Assembly: GCA_965284365.1 (NCBI GenBank)
Contig: OZ260079.1
Location: forward strand, 6,014,001 to 6,078,000
Reading direction: 5' to 3'
Length of the DNA: 64,000 bases
From: Phragmitibacter sp965284365
Lineage (GTDB): Bacteria > Verrucomicrobiota > Verrucomicrobiia > Verrucomicrobiales > Verrucomicrobiaceae
Positions 43,701-53,490 of this stretch are shown one piece after another. Numbering within the stretch: the stretch's first letter is position 1; each line of letters begins with the position of its first letter. The translations under genes were made by a program, and so were the position numbers. The notes below the pieces were generated by a model that saw nothing but the letters and a program-made list of their open reading frames with translations, had not been told where the DNA came from and did no database searches.

Positions 43701-43787
43701 GCCGACATGGCGAAATCGGTAGACGCATCAGACTTAAAATCTGATGGTGCGTGAGCACCGTGCGGGTTCGAGTCCCGCTGTCGGTAC
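43701..43787 (+). tRNA. tRNA-Leu (anticodon UAA)
   Basis: The acceptor arms GCCGACA and TGTCGGT pair (first pair G-U), followed by discriminator A and no encoded CCA. The D arm (GCGAAATCGGTAGACGC), anticodon stem-loop (TCAGA, CTTAAAA, TCTGA; anticodon TAA), long variable arm (GGTGCGTGAGCACC) and T arm (GCGGG TTCGAGT CCCGC) are all intact. The long variable arm and the TAA anticodon define tRNA-Leu. Related partial sequences downstream at 54114, 56019 and 59500 suggest it is an integration site. Confidence 0.95.
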
Positions 43788-43886
43788 CGGAGGTGAAATG
43801 AAGCCGCAACAAGCACTGCGGCACTCGGCCAGTCTGCCCCACATTCAGGATGTTACTTGACGACGGTGTGGGCGAATTTCCCCACT

Positions 43887-44951
43887 TTAATAAGGGTTGT
43901 TTGTCCAAGAGACGGTTGCGCCGTTGCTGGTCTGATATTTCCGGATCACAAATCCCACCCCGGCCGCGATGGTGTCGTTGTTATGCAGGACGGTACCGTC
44001 GCCTGTGCGATACCAATTCGTCCCTACCCGGTAGTATGTCGCTGAGGCAGAGCGGTTCAAATCGGCAACAGCGTTGTTGTACACCAGGAGCTGATCCCGT
44101 CGCTGGGCACTGGACGTTCCGAGACTATTGATGAAAACGGTTGTTCCCAGATCCAGATCGGCCAGGCGCACGGGGATCGGACGCCCGTTGGTCAATTGAT
44201 TGTCCTGCTGGCCAGTGGTTCGTGTCGCGAGGGGCGTGCTGAAGTCTGTCAACTCAGCGCCGCCAGCCGAAGTGAATGTGGTGGAGGCGGTGATGGTGCT
44301 GTGATTGTGGCGAACTTCGAAATAGCTATCGGGCCAGATTATCGTGTCATTCACCGGTGTGGTCCCGCCCCCTACCCTGAGCCAGTTTGAGCCGACGATG
44401 TAGAAGCTCTCCAAAGGGGACAAATTCGTCCCCACTGTGATGTTATTTGACGGGCGCAACGAACTACGGCGTTGAGTGTTTGTGGTTCCCAGCGAGGGGA
44501 CAAAGGTTGTTTGGGTGGAGGGAGGGAAGAGGGTTCCCAAAGTCCAGAACTTGCAGATCTTGAAGCGGTCTCCCGCTGTGACTCCACTCAGATTATCACC
44601 TGCGAGATCGATGGTCACGTCACCGGTGCTGTTCGCAGTTATCTGGTAATACGAACCAGACCTCGCACCCGAAACGAAGCGGACATAATGCAACCCTGCA
44701 AAACCATTTGCCGCCCAACCCGTCGCAACTGTCGGAGTCAGAGTGGCGACACCGCTCGCTACATTAGGCGCTGCGTTTAGGGCGCCCCGGTAAGCGACGG
44801 TATTCGTGAATGGCACGGCGCACACCGTGTCCGAGTTAGGCAGGCAAGTGACCCTGTGGATGCCGAGAGGCTGGCTGAGCGCTGGGGTTTGCGCCCTTAG
44901 TTGACTTCCCGCCAGCAGAGCGGCCAAAGACAAAACTGCAATCGCTTTCAT
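43887..44951 (-). CDS. TIGR02597-type secreted protein
   Basis: The 354-residue product has a signal peptide (MKAIAVLSLAALLAGSQLRA) and then beta-rich repeated sequence. Its layout matches the verrucomicrobial TIGR02597 family: HYVRFVSGARSGSYYQITAN, an FKICKFWTLGTLFPPS stretch, two related SxYxVGxxWxRxG units (ESFYIVGSNWLRVGGG and ATYYRVGTNWYRTGDG), and a final GVGFVIRKYQT. The role is unknown, but such proteins often lie beside large surface proteins. Here it follows the DUF1501 gene by 81 bases on the same strand. Confidence 0.8.
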   Translation of the reverse strand: MKAIAVLSLAALLAGSQLRAQTPALSQPLGIHRVTCLPNSDTVCAVPFTNTVAYRGALNAAPNVASGVATLTPTVATGWAANGFAGLHYVRFVSGARSGSYYQITANSTGDVTIDLAGDNLSGVTAGDRFKICKFWTLGTLFPPSTQTTFVPSLGTTNTQRRSSLRPSNNITVGTNLSPLESFYIVGSNWLRVGGGTTPVNDTIIWPDSYFEVRHNHSTITASTTFTSAGGAELTDFSTPLATRTTGQQDNQLTNGRPIPVRLADLDLGTTVFINSLGTSSAQRRDQLLVYNNAVADLNRSASATYYRVGTNWYRTGDGTVLHNNDTIAAGVGFVIRKYQTSNGATVSWTNNPY

Positions 44952-45032
44952 AGTTTTCTAGGAGAACTGTTTTAGTGCCGCCGTCGGCCGCCGCATCAAT
45001 TCAGCAATTTTTTTTGAGGTTGCCCTATGGAT

Positions 45033-46505
45033 TCACGCCGGTTTCATGAAGCCCAGATCCGCCGTTGGGAAACGGTTGATGTTGGGTAATACCGAAAGGA
45101 TATCCGAGGTGCTCAGGCCAAACCATTTCGCTAGAGTCGCAGAATGCTGGTCCACCGATAATGTAGGAATCCAGCGTCCCGTGCTGGTATCATTCGGGCC
45201 ATTAATGGCAAAGGTCGGCAGATTCCCGTAGGTCTGCCCACCATTTACGCCACCGCCAACGACGATATGATGGCCGCCCCAGCCGTGGTCGCTGCCCTGG
45301 CTGTTGGTCGGGAACGTACGATTGAAATCACTTGCTGTGAAGAGGGTGACTTTATTGGACAGAGTGATTTGCTCCATCGCACGCTGGAAGGCGAAGACGC
45401 AATCATTGATGTCCTGAAGCAGGCGGTAGTGAGTCCCGTTTACGTTCGTCGGTTGATTGGTAAATCCTGTGCCATCTACCTGTGCGGTGTGAGTATCGTA
45501 ACCGCCCACGGAGCAGAAGAAGACCTGACGCTTCATGTTGAAGGCACCGGGACCAGCCTGAATCAGGCGTGCAATCATTTTAAGCTGCGTGCCGAGACTG
45601 CTGGTCGGGAAAGGTGTGTTCCAGACCCAATTCTGCGGAGCGGTTTCGTTCGTCGCGAGGATACTGGCATTGAGCAACTCCCCGGTTTGGATGGCGTTAT
45701 CCATCACTTCGGCGAAGGCTGTGCGCTGCAAATTGACATTGCTCAGCGCGAGAATGTCCCGCATGGCGCGGACACGACCACCCGTGCCAGTCATAAGCCC
45801 ACCGCTGAGGACGATGGCACCGGACGTGGAAACATGGTATTGCGAGACGAGGTTGCCCACCTCAAAGGTGTTGGCCCCGTTCAGGGATACCGACATGGAG
45901 ATCTGGCCAGAGGGATTGGCCAGAGAATTAAGGATGTCCGCCACGCGGCCGCCCCATCCTGTCGAGGGTGGTTGATCGGGAATGGACGTTTGCCATTGCG
46001 TAACCTGGTCGCTGTGAGAGAAAAGCTGTGGCGGCTTAACGCCAGAAGCGCTGGAGAGATACTCCGCGCGGGTGATGGGGCGAACCAAGGTGCCGATATT
46101 CTGGATAACAGCCAATTTCTGCTCGGAGAAGAGGGTTTGGAGCCTGTTTCCGCTGGGGTGAAAACCGACAGTGTGGCCGTCTGAGTCGGTGTAGTCTGCG
46201 CCGCCTAGGGTCTTCAGCGTGAGGAGTGCCGAGTTGGGAATCGCCAAGTTCCCACGAATGGCGGCGTACTGATCGTAGGTGGCCGTGTCCTTAGGGACGA
46301 ACCAGTTATTGGAGTCATTGCCGCCCGCGAGGAAGAGGCAGACCATCGCCTTGTAGTCTGAGGGGACCTCCGCAGCGAGTGCCGTATTGATCAAGCGCAG
46401 ATCCCGGATGGTATGGGTGGCGGCAAGAGCAGCTGCACCCATGCAGCCAGCATGCTTGATAAAACCGCGGCGCGTGAGGATGTTTGGAGCCTTGGGAGAT
46501 TGCAT
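45033..46505 (-). CDS. DUF1501 secreted protein (Tat signal)
   Basis: The 490-residue product has a twin-arginine signal (LTRRGFIKHAGCMGAAALAA) followed by the DUF1501 pattern: YKAMVCLFLAGGNDSNNWFV, RAEYLSSASGVKPPQLFSHS, FCSVGGYDTHTAQ and DFNRTFPTNSQGSDHGWGGH. DUF1501 is related to alkaline-phosphatase-like sulfatases by fold, and its members are typical partners of DUF1800 proteins in Planctomycetes and Verrucomicrobia. It begins four bases after the DUF1800 stop, so translation is probably coupled. Export and a role with the large partner are likely; the substrate is unknown. Confidence 0.9.
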   Translation of the reverse strand: MQSPKAPNILTRRGFIKHAGCMGAAALAATHTIRDLRLINTALAAEVPSDYKAMVCLFLAGGNDSNNWFVPKDTATYDQYAAIRGNLAIPNSALLTLKTLGGADYTDSDGHTVGFHPSGNRLQTLFSEQKLAVIQNIGTLVRPITRAEYLSSASGVKPPQLFSHSDQVTQWQTSIPDQPPSTGWGGRVADILNSLANPSGQISMSVSLNGANTFEVGNLVSQYHVSTSGAIVLSGGLMTGTGGRVRAMRDILALSNVNLQRTAFAEVMDNAIQTGELLNASILATNETAPQNWVWNTPFPTSSLGTQLKMIARLIQAGPGAFNMKRQVFFCSVGGYDTHTAQVDGTGFTNQPTNVNGTHYRLLQDINDCVFAFQRAMEQITLSNKVTLFTASDFNRTFPTNSQGSDHGWGGHHIVVGGGVNGGQTYGNLPTFAINGPNDTSTGRWIPTLSVDQHSATLAKWFGLSTSDILSVLPNINRFPTADLGFMKPA

Positions 46506-46509
46506 GGGA

Positions 46510-49500
46510 TTAGCGCTGAATGGTGAAGTCTGGGCTGGTGAGGATCAAATGTAGAATCGTGCGCAGACGATCCCGTTTATTGGTGTCCGTCGGTGTTCCA
46601 CCTTGATTATAGGGAATGAGGGACACATGAGCATTGGTCAGGCCGGAGGCATCGGGTACCGCCGTGCAGTTAACACCGGAAACGGTGAACTTGTTCGGAG
46701 CAGTCACCACAATGGTACGTGTAGTGGTATTGCTGTTTAGACTTGATGAGAAGGTGCCATTGGTCACACCACTGATAAGGATCGTGTCCCCTGTGTTGAA
46801 ATTGTGATTCACGGAAGTCGTGACCTCGCAGTTCGTGCCGATGGCAATTCCTGAGATAGGCGTGGCGACGAGATTCTTGATAATGGTCTTCGCTTCTGGG
46901 GTCACCTGCCCTGCCGTTAGCAAGGTACTCAACTGGTCGATCAGAACAGCGAGGTTCTGATTGCTCGTCCACGGCACAGTGCCACTAATCGGCGCGCCCA
47001 GACCAATGTCGGATGCAACAGTCCCCATCCAGTCCGTGAGATCCATGACCAGAGCGTTGTTGCCGGTGATGAAGCTGCTGTAGCCATTGGTGGTTCCACT
47101 GGGATTGAACACTCCATTGTAGAGGAAATTCGCCTGGCGCACCACGTTGGTTTCCGCGGTGAGTTGAAATTCCGGTGTCGTGATACCTTGTGAGGCAATG
47201 GATCCCGGGAATTTATAGTCTGGCAGGAAGTAGTTGAAGACCGTGAGTGCATTCAGCGGCGACTGACTAAGATCCGTGTCCGTGTTATTAAGCAGATAGG
47301 TGCTCGGTCTCGTGCCGAAGCTGCCATTCCGGACCAGTGGAAGGGATTTCAGTGGGAACTGATACACGCTGTTGAACCCTTGGTTCGGGGAGAGATTGGT
47401 CCCGGCGCCAGGTCCAAGGAAAGTCCAGGTGTTGGCATCTACAATGGATTCCACGGTAACTACCATGTCGACGGGCAGCGGATTTCCCCCATAGAAGTTG
47501 AGCTGCACCTGGTCACCAACGTTCAGTTCGTGATCGCTGTTGGTGTCCATCGTCACACGGCGGTCATACGGAGCGGCCTGACCCGAGGCGGATGTGGTGT
47601 AGCTGCCAGGGCTGAAGCGTGGAATCATGACATTCCCCGAGCGTGCTGCGGTCGAGGTGCCGGATGTGATAGTGAAAGTGAAGGTGCCATTTGTCCCCGT
47701 TTCCGCCGTCGCAGAAGTTAGTGTGTTAACCTGCTGATCCAAGCCCGCGATCCCATCGGCAGCCCCGCTGGTGAAGTCCGCGTAGACCTTGTGGCCGTTT
47801 TGCAGCCAATGGTTGGTCATGGTGACCGTGCAGGTCGTGGCGTCTGCCGGAATATTGTAGGTCCCAGTGGCCCAATTTTGAGCCTGAATGGTAAACTGAT
47901 TGGCATTCGTAACGGTGACACTGTAAGAGCCGTCCCATGGCGCAGGATTGCCGGTGGAAAAGTCCAGGAAAGTGTTCATGCCGCTGGTGAGCTTGTGCGG
48001 CGTCGTGGTGTTCACCGTGATGGTGCGCAAGCCATTTTGCGAATAGGTGCCATTGAACGTATCCGGGCGGAATGCACGCGCTGGCGCGGTAACTCGCAGC
48101 AGGGGTTCGCGTTGCTTTCCATAGGAACGCTCCGTAAGGAGGACGCTGCTGCGGGCTTCGTAGTCCAGGAGGATGGCCTTGACGACGGCTTTCATGTCGC
48201 CGCGTACTCCTGAGCCATTGTCATTAAACTTCGACACCACGCGATACAGGTAGTCGCGAGTTGGATTCGAAGTGACAAGGCGCTGGATCAACTGACGGCA
48301 GATGAACGGCCCGACGTTGGGATGATTGAAAAGCTGATCGTGAGACAGATCGAGTTCTTCCGCGGGAAGCGCGAGGTAGGCGGCGTCATTGTATTGATTG
48401 ACGGTGTGCGTCGTATTGGGATCGAGCGCTTGGCCGCCCACCGTGAGAAGGCCAGGCAGGACTTCGTTGTTCAAGAGGCGCTTGGCCCCGGTGTAATGAC
48501 GGGCGGGAACTTCCCGCATCTGGCGGACCCAGTTGCCAGTCGCTCCCAGAGAGGTGCGATACGGGCCATCGTAGCCATAGTCCCAGCCGGTAAAAACGTG
48601 CGCGAAACCAATGATCTCATTCTGAGAGTAGGTATCGATCGGCGAATCCTGCGAGTTCAAAATGAGGGTGCCGTCCGGCCACATGCGGAAGAGGCCGATG
48701 GAGAAGAGTTGCTTGATTTCACGTGCGTAGTTTTCATTCGGGATGCGGCCCACGCTTTGATCCGGCTTGTCATTGCGCAGCATATCCAGATAGCGCCCCA
48801 TGGTCGGCGTAAGGGTGACCACCTCCAAGATGTCGCGGAAGTTGCCAAACGAGTGTTCAAGCAACTTGTCGTAGTAATACGACAGCGCCAGGGCGTTGGC
48901 ATCCAGCGGCCCCTGAGCTGACACGACCAGGATCTCGCTCAAGGCAAAGGCTATACGTTGCCGCAGTTGATCGTCACTTGTGATGGAACGCCACCACCAG
49001 GCATTGAAGGTCAGTGGCTCGTCGAAATTTCCGCCTTGAGCGCTGGCGCCTTCGGTTCGGAAAATTTCAGGCAAATGATCACCGATGGGTTTGGTGAACT
49101 GGTTGTCGATCCAAGCCTCATAGCTGGCCATAGATTTGAGCGCGGTGATGTCATCAATGTTGGCCCCATAAGTAGCCTGAGTGAGGAAACGCGCCGCACC
49201 TGCATTGGTGGCATGGTCATCCGTCCAGGCAGGGGCTGAAGGTGGCGGCGTGAAGGTGCGCGAGCCAGCGGCGAGGGTGTAGTTACCACGGATTTCCCCA
49301 GCGGGGTACATCGCTGTGTGGAGGTTGATATAGGCTTTGCCTTGTTTGATCAATTCTTTGATTTCCGCGAGCGAGAAAGTGCCCGCCGGAGCGAGGGTCC
49401 ACTTGTGGCTGCCATCTGGCTGCGGGCCGTCGCCAGGCGGAGGTTCCACACCATCATAGATAATGGAGGAGGGGTGATTCAGATAAGCATCAGCATGCAC

Positions 49501-52500
49501 GTGCCAGTCGGTCAGCTCTCCCGTGAGGTTGCCGTAGTTGAATCGAACGTAAGCCACCGTTTCATCTTCACTCAGGCGTAGCGTAGAGGTGCCGACACCG
49601 TTGGTGAGAGCGCCATTTTGAGAAAGCATCGTGGCAATGAAAAGCGTGCCGCCGGTAGCCCCAGGGGCCGGTGCTTCGTAATTGTCCAGCACATAGCCGG
49701 GTACGACTTCCGAAGGTGCACCCGTGCTCTGACCAGGTTTGGACCAGCCCACCGCGACATTGTCCCCTGCCCCGGCTCCTGCTTTGTAGAGAACCTCAAA
49801 GTAATAGCGTTTCCCTTCTTCGAGTGCGAGCCAGGGCGACTTTTGATTGGTCTCAGCATTCCAGGTTTGCGACGTAGCACTACCGGTGGTGACACTGGCG
49901 CGCTCAAAGAGGTTTACCGTTTCACTGTCATTGGAAATCCAGAGTTTGGCGGGGCCGTTGGAGGCAAGCCAGAAGTAGTAGTTTCCGGTAGATGGTGCCG
50001 TAATGTATCCCCGCAGGCGGGTGCCATAATTGTCCCCGAAGTCCGTGGGTCCCTGAAGAGAAGAAACCACACCGGAGCCGGTAGGCGTCGTGCCAGTGGG
50101 AATGGCGGAGACGCCGGTTCCGGTAACACCAGCCCAATACTCACGAGTGGCGCCGCCATCAGTCTTATCCACTTCCAGATTAAGGATCGAGGTGCTTGTG
50201 CCCGCCGCACTCGTGAGCGTAATCAGGATTTGGTAGCTTCCTTCCGCCCCCGACGGAGGGGTACCGCTGATGACCCCATTGCTGTAAGTCAGCCAGGCTG
50301 GCAGACCGCTGACCGAAACGGTGGCGTTATTGCTGCCAGTAATCGTATGCGAGAAGCTGCCTCCCACCACAGCCACTGCGCTGGTATTGCTGGTATGGGC
50401 CACCGGAGCCTGCTCGACGCTGGACGGATAGAGGCGCGAGGCAGGAATGATCTGCTTTGGCTGACTGGGGCTATACCAAAAGAGGCGGCAGCGGCAGAAG
50501 CCGGAGCTCTCATAATAGTCGAGCTGAATGTCATACCGCACCCCGCCAACCAAGGGCAGCCGCACATAGCGTTCGTTACCAAATGAAGCCCAATCTTTAA
50601 GAGTCTTGTTGACGATTTCGACGTTGACGTTGCCGGTGCTGGCGGCTGCGTATTTGCCTGCGCCAATGTTAAAGGTGAATGAGGTCGATGTAGCTGCCGT
50701 CACCAAGGCATTGCGGGTATCGCTGATGTTGATGTTCCCTGTCCCCGTCTGATACAACCCGGCGCCAATTTCCACGTCGAACGTCGTAGCCGTCACATTG
50801 CTGATGACGTAAGGGAAAGTACTTAGAGCGGTGAGATTGCCGTTGGTGGGGTCCAGGTCGATGGATTCTCCATTCTGAAAAGTGCCAGCCGTGATGTTGG
50901 CCAGATTGGAGTAATCCACCGTCATGATGCCGGTGGCGCTGTTGTAGGAGTAGGTGCTGTTATTTCCGTGCACCAGGTTCCCGCTTGTCATATCCACCCG
51001 GACGGTTTCCCCGACGACGAAGCTGCTCGGTTCTATGACCATGCTGCTATACGTGACGACCACATTGCCAGTAGCCGCGTCATAGCTGTAGGTGGCCCCG
51101 CCTTGGTTCGAGGAAGGCACCGGCTTCAGGTCCTGTAGCTGGCCGTTGATCCAGAGATTGCAGCCATCATCCGCATGAACACTGATGGTGTAATCTTCGG
51201 TAAATTGCGGTTGAATCTGCCCTGTCCAGCGGACCGAGAAGGAATCGGGGTTAATGAGGTTGACGTCAGGCGTGCCTGCGCCCCATAGACCGTTGTTGCT
51301 GTTGGTGGCACCGGCTGCGTCGATGCCAACGCGTCCTGGCGGCCCGGAAAAGGCGGTATTGGGGTAAACAAGGTTCAACCAGCCCGTGGTGGCATTGGCC
51401 GGCAGACCAAAGACGAAACCAGCGCCCGTTCCCGAGACGGGAAGAGCAGTGGCGCCTGTGATTGGGACTGTGAACGTGTTGGCGCTATTGATCGCGGAAA
51501 TCGTGTATGTGCCGTGATAATTGCCGTTCGAAGGAGTGAAAAGGTTTCCCGACGAGAAGTAGAGAGTTACCGGCGTGCCTACGGCGAGGCCATGATTATT
51601 GAGGGTGACAAGAATGGTGCCCGCAGTCGTGGGAGAAGCGCTCCTTGTGAAGGAGTAGTTGGCATTCATCGCGGCGCCGTGGCTAAACACATTGGCCTGA
51701 GGGATGTTCACATAGGTCGTGGTCCCTGGGGTTAGCCATTGCAAACGGCACCGGGCGTCGCCCGTGGTTTCCACGTGCTCCACGCGTATCTTGTAGCGTT
51801 GTGAGGGCAACGTCGGAACCGTCAGAGTGTAGGCGCTGCTCTGCTTGAAGGTACCCACCGTGGCGGCGGTGTCCCAACCGTGCTCAATGACCTGTTCCTC
51901 CGGCAGTTCAAAGGTGCCATTCAAATTCAGATCCAGAAACACACGAGCCTTATCGTCCGCATCCAACTGGAGTCTATAAGCGCCCGTCGTGGAGGGCGCC
52001 AAATAGCCTTCAAAAGTAGTGGAATAGTTATCCACCGGGTTGGTGGCAACGCTGCCGTCTACCACACTCACGCCGTTTGGCGTGCCGTTATACCACTCGT
52101 GATCCATGATCGCATCCACCCGCTCAATGACCGGAGGATGTGGAAAGGACTGAATGCTAAAATTACAACTACCTGAACTGCTCGCAGGAAGACCGGCCGC
52201 CTCAGTAGTGCATGTAAAACTGACGCCTGGCGTCACGGCCGAGACTGTGTAGTTCAGGTTGTTGTACGTGGCGGTATTTAGATTGCCCGAACCGAATGTC
52301 AGCTTCACCGAGTGCCCAACCTGCAGGGCAGGGCTGCCGTTGTAAGTGTATGGGATCACTATAGTCCCGGTGTAAGTTGGCCCAGCACCAGTGCGAGTAT
52401 AGGTATAGCTGCCAAGACTTCCGAAATTGGCCGCGTGAGCATAAGTCGAGCTGGCGTGGTCGTAGTAGCGGGCTAACAAACCCGTGCCACCGGCGTTGGT

Positions 52501-53490
52501 GGCATTGTAAATAATGACCGTCGCACTGTCTTCAGGACCGACTGTGGGCGGTGTCTGATTATTTGAGGACGCACCCGTTAAGGTTACGGTCACGGATTCA
52601 CTTCCCTCCAAGGACGCATCCGTGATGGGATTCACATGAATGACCTTGCTTTTTTCCCCCGCCACAAAGTCCAACGAGAATCCAGGGCTTACGGAATAAT
52701 CGACACCCTGTGTCGCTGTGCCACTCAGCGAGTACGAGATCGAGCAATCACCAACGCCATTGGCTCTGCTCACCTGAAAGGTGCCACTTAGTGGACCATC
52801 CTCGGAGGCCAGCGGCTGTGAAGCCACAATCCCGACGTCATCAGGCAAGGCTAAATCTGACGTCAGTTGGTCAAAATCAGACACCCCGTCTCCATCAGTA
52901 TCTGCGGAGAGTGCATTCAAACCTGCCATGCGTTCGGCCCAATCACTCACTCCATCCCCATCACTGTCCACATCCGTGACTTCCAGGCGGTAAAACTTGG
53001 TGGAGCCAGCCGCATTGACCACGCTGACCGTCTGATTGGCGTTATTGGCGGATGCGACGAACGACGTCCCCGCCACAGGGGTGACGAGGTTTTCCACAGT
53101 GGCGAATGCGCCCGTTGGAGAGCTATTGCTGAGCACGCGATAGCGCTTTCCTGCCTCGGCATCGAAGGTGAACACAATGCTCCCGCCAGAGATGACCATG
53201 CTTCCAACGTGGTGGCCGTCTCCCGCCACTCGCGGGTCGGTTCCGGCGATGGATTCAATCAGATTTGAACATTCGTCAAAGTCATCGTCACCGTTAATGT
53301 CGAGCCCCCATCCATTGAACTTCATTTGCCAGACGTCATCGAGCTGGTCAGGAGCGCCCAGGCCAGGCCCGGTGCTGAAATTATCCGTGACAGCAAAGCA
53401 CGGGGAAAAAGTAGCAAGAACGAGGGTGACGGCGCCAAGGCGAAGGAGAGGACGCATACGCAGGAAGGGTGCTTGAAAGATGACTTTCAC
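46510..53490 (-). CDS. Giant secreted DUF1800 protein with Calx-beta, PA14 and CHRD domains
   Basis: The 2326-residue protein has a signal peptide and Ca-binding loops (near 58 and at 168-208; DVDSDGDGVSDWAE, DTDGDGVSDFD). A Calx-beta-like domain (about 220-310) and two PA14-like domains (about 330-600 and 713-1017) follow. Then come an Ig-type module (1023-1107; LPAWLTYSNGVISGTPPSGA), a third PA14 (1113-1267), a CHRD domain (1277-1410; DWHVHADAYLNHPS) and DUF1800 from 1423 (ARFLTQATYGANIDDI). Repeated beta modules with 'SGN...NTFTV' signatures are inserted inside PA14 and DUF1800. It is probably a cell-surface or matrix protein working with DUF1501. The two genes are four bases apart. Confidence 0.85.
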   Translation of the reverse strand: MKVIFQAPFLRMRPLLRLGAVTLVLATFSPCFAVTDNFSTGPGLGAPDQLDDVWQMKFNGWGLDINGDDDFDECSNLIESIAGTDPRVAGDGHHVGSMVISGGSIVFTFDAEAGKRYRVLSNSSPTGAFATVENLVTPVAGTSFVASANNANQTVSVVNAAGSTKFYRLEVTDVDSDGDGVSDWAERMAGLNALSADTDGDGVSDFDQLTSDLALPDDVGIVASQPLASEDGPLSGTFQVSRANGVGDCSISYSLSGTATQGVDYSVSPGFSLDFVAGEKSKVIHVNPITDASLEGSESVTVTLTGASSNNQTPPTVGPEDSATVIIYNATNAGGTGLLARYYDHASSTYAHAANFGSLGSYTYTRTGAGPTYTGTIVIPYTYNGSPALQVGHSVKLTFGSGNLNTATYNNLNYTVSAVTPGVSFTCTTEAAGLPASSSGSCNFSIQSFPHPPVIERVDAIMDHEWYNGTPNGVSVVDGSVATNPVDNYSTTFEGYLAPSTTGAYRLQLDADDKARVFLDLNLNGTFELPEEQVIEHGWDTAATVGTFKQSSAYTLTVPTLPSQRYKIRVEHVETTGDARCRLQWLTPGTTTYVNIPQANVFSHGAAMNANYSFTRSASPTTAGTILVTLNNHGLAVGTPVTLYFSSGNLFTPSNGNYHGTYTISAINSANTFTVPITGATALPVSGTGAGFVFGLPANATTGWLNLVYPNTAFSGPPGRVGIDAAGATNSNNGLWGAGTPDVNLINPDSFSVRWTGQIQPQFTEDYTISVHADDGCNLWINGQLQDLKPVPSSNQGGATYSYDAATGNVVVTYSSMVIEPSSFVVGETVRVDMTSGNLVHGNNSTYSYNSATGIMTVDYSNLANITAGTFQNGESIDLDPTNGNLTALSTFPYVISNVTATTFDVEIGAGLYQTGTGNINISDTRNALVTAATSTSFTFNIGAGKYAAASTGNVNVEIVNKTLKDWASFGNERYVRLPLVGGVRYDIQLDYYESSGFCRCRLFWYSPSQPKQIIPASRLYPSSVEQAPVAHTSNTSAVAVVGGSFSHTITGSNNATVSVSGLPAWLTYSNGVISGTPPSGAEGSYQILITLTSAAGTSTSILNLEVDKTDGGATREYWAGVTGTGVSAIPTGTTPTGSGVVSSLQGPTDFGDNYGTRLRGYITAPSTGNYYFWLASNGPAKLWISNDSETVNLFERASVTTGSATSQTWNAETNQKSPWLALEEGKRYYFEVLYKAGAGAGDNVAVGWSKPGQSTGAPSEVVPGYVLDNYEAPAPGATGGTLFIATMLSQNGALTNGVGTSTLRLSEDETVAYVRFNYGNLTGELTDWHVHADAYLNHPSSIIYDGVEPPPGDGPQPDGSHKWTLAPAGTFSLAEIKELIKQGKAYINLHTAMYPAGEIRGNYTLAAGSRTFTPPPSAPAWTDDHATNAGAARFLTQATYGANIDDITALKSMASYEAWIDNQFTKPIGDHLPEIFRTEGASAQGGNFDEPLTFNAWWWRSITSDDQLRQRIAFALSEILVVSAQGPLDANALALSYYYDKLLEHSFGNFRDILEVVTLTPTMGRYLDMLRNDKPDQSVGRIPNENYAREIKQLFSIGLFRMWPDGTLILNSQDSPIDTYSQNEIIGFAHVFTGWDYGYDGPYRTSLGATGNWVRQMREVPARHYTGAKRLLNNEVLPGLLTVGGQALDPNTTHTVNQYNDAAYLALPAEELDLSHDQLFNHPNVGPFICRQLIQRLVTSNPTRDYLYRVVSKFNDNGSGVRGDMKAVVKAILLDYEARSSVLLTERSYGKQREPLLRVTAPARAFRPDTFNGTYSQNGLRTITVNTTTPHKLTSGMNTFLDFSTGNPAPWDGSYSVTVTNANQFTIQAQNWATGTYNIPADATTCTVTMTNHWLQNGHKVYADFTSGAADGIAGLDQQVNTLTSATAETGTNGTFTFTITSGTSTAARSGNVMIPRFSPGSYTTSASGQAAPYDRRVTMDTNSDHELNVGDQVQLNFYGGNPLPVDMVVTVESIVDANTWTFLGPGAGTNLSPNQGFNSVYQFPLKSLPLVRNGSFGTRPSTYLLNNTDTDLSQSPLNALTVFNYFLPDYKFPGSIASQGITTPEFQLTAETNVVRQANFLYNGVFNPSGTTNGYSSFITGNNALVMDLTDWMGTVASDIGLGAPISGTVPWTSNQNLAVLIDQLSTLLTAGQVTPEAKTIIKNLVATPISGIAIGTNCEVTTSVNHNFNTGDTILISGVTNGTFSSSLNSNTTTRTIVVTAPNKFTVSGVNCTAVPDASGLTNAHVSLIPYNQGGTPTDTNKRDRLRTILHLILTSPDFTIQR

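Noticed and set aside
45267..46184. 305-codon + strand frame opposite DUF1501
   Set aside because: The DUF1501 and Tat motifs on the minus strand are strong; the opposite frame is low-complexity and unlike any family.
49618..50586. 322-codon + strand frame opposite the giant DUF1800 gene
   Set aside because: It is a shadow of a 2326-codon gene whose PA14 and CHRD motifs are clear.
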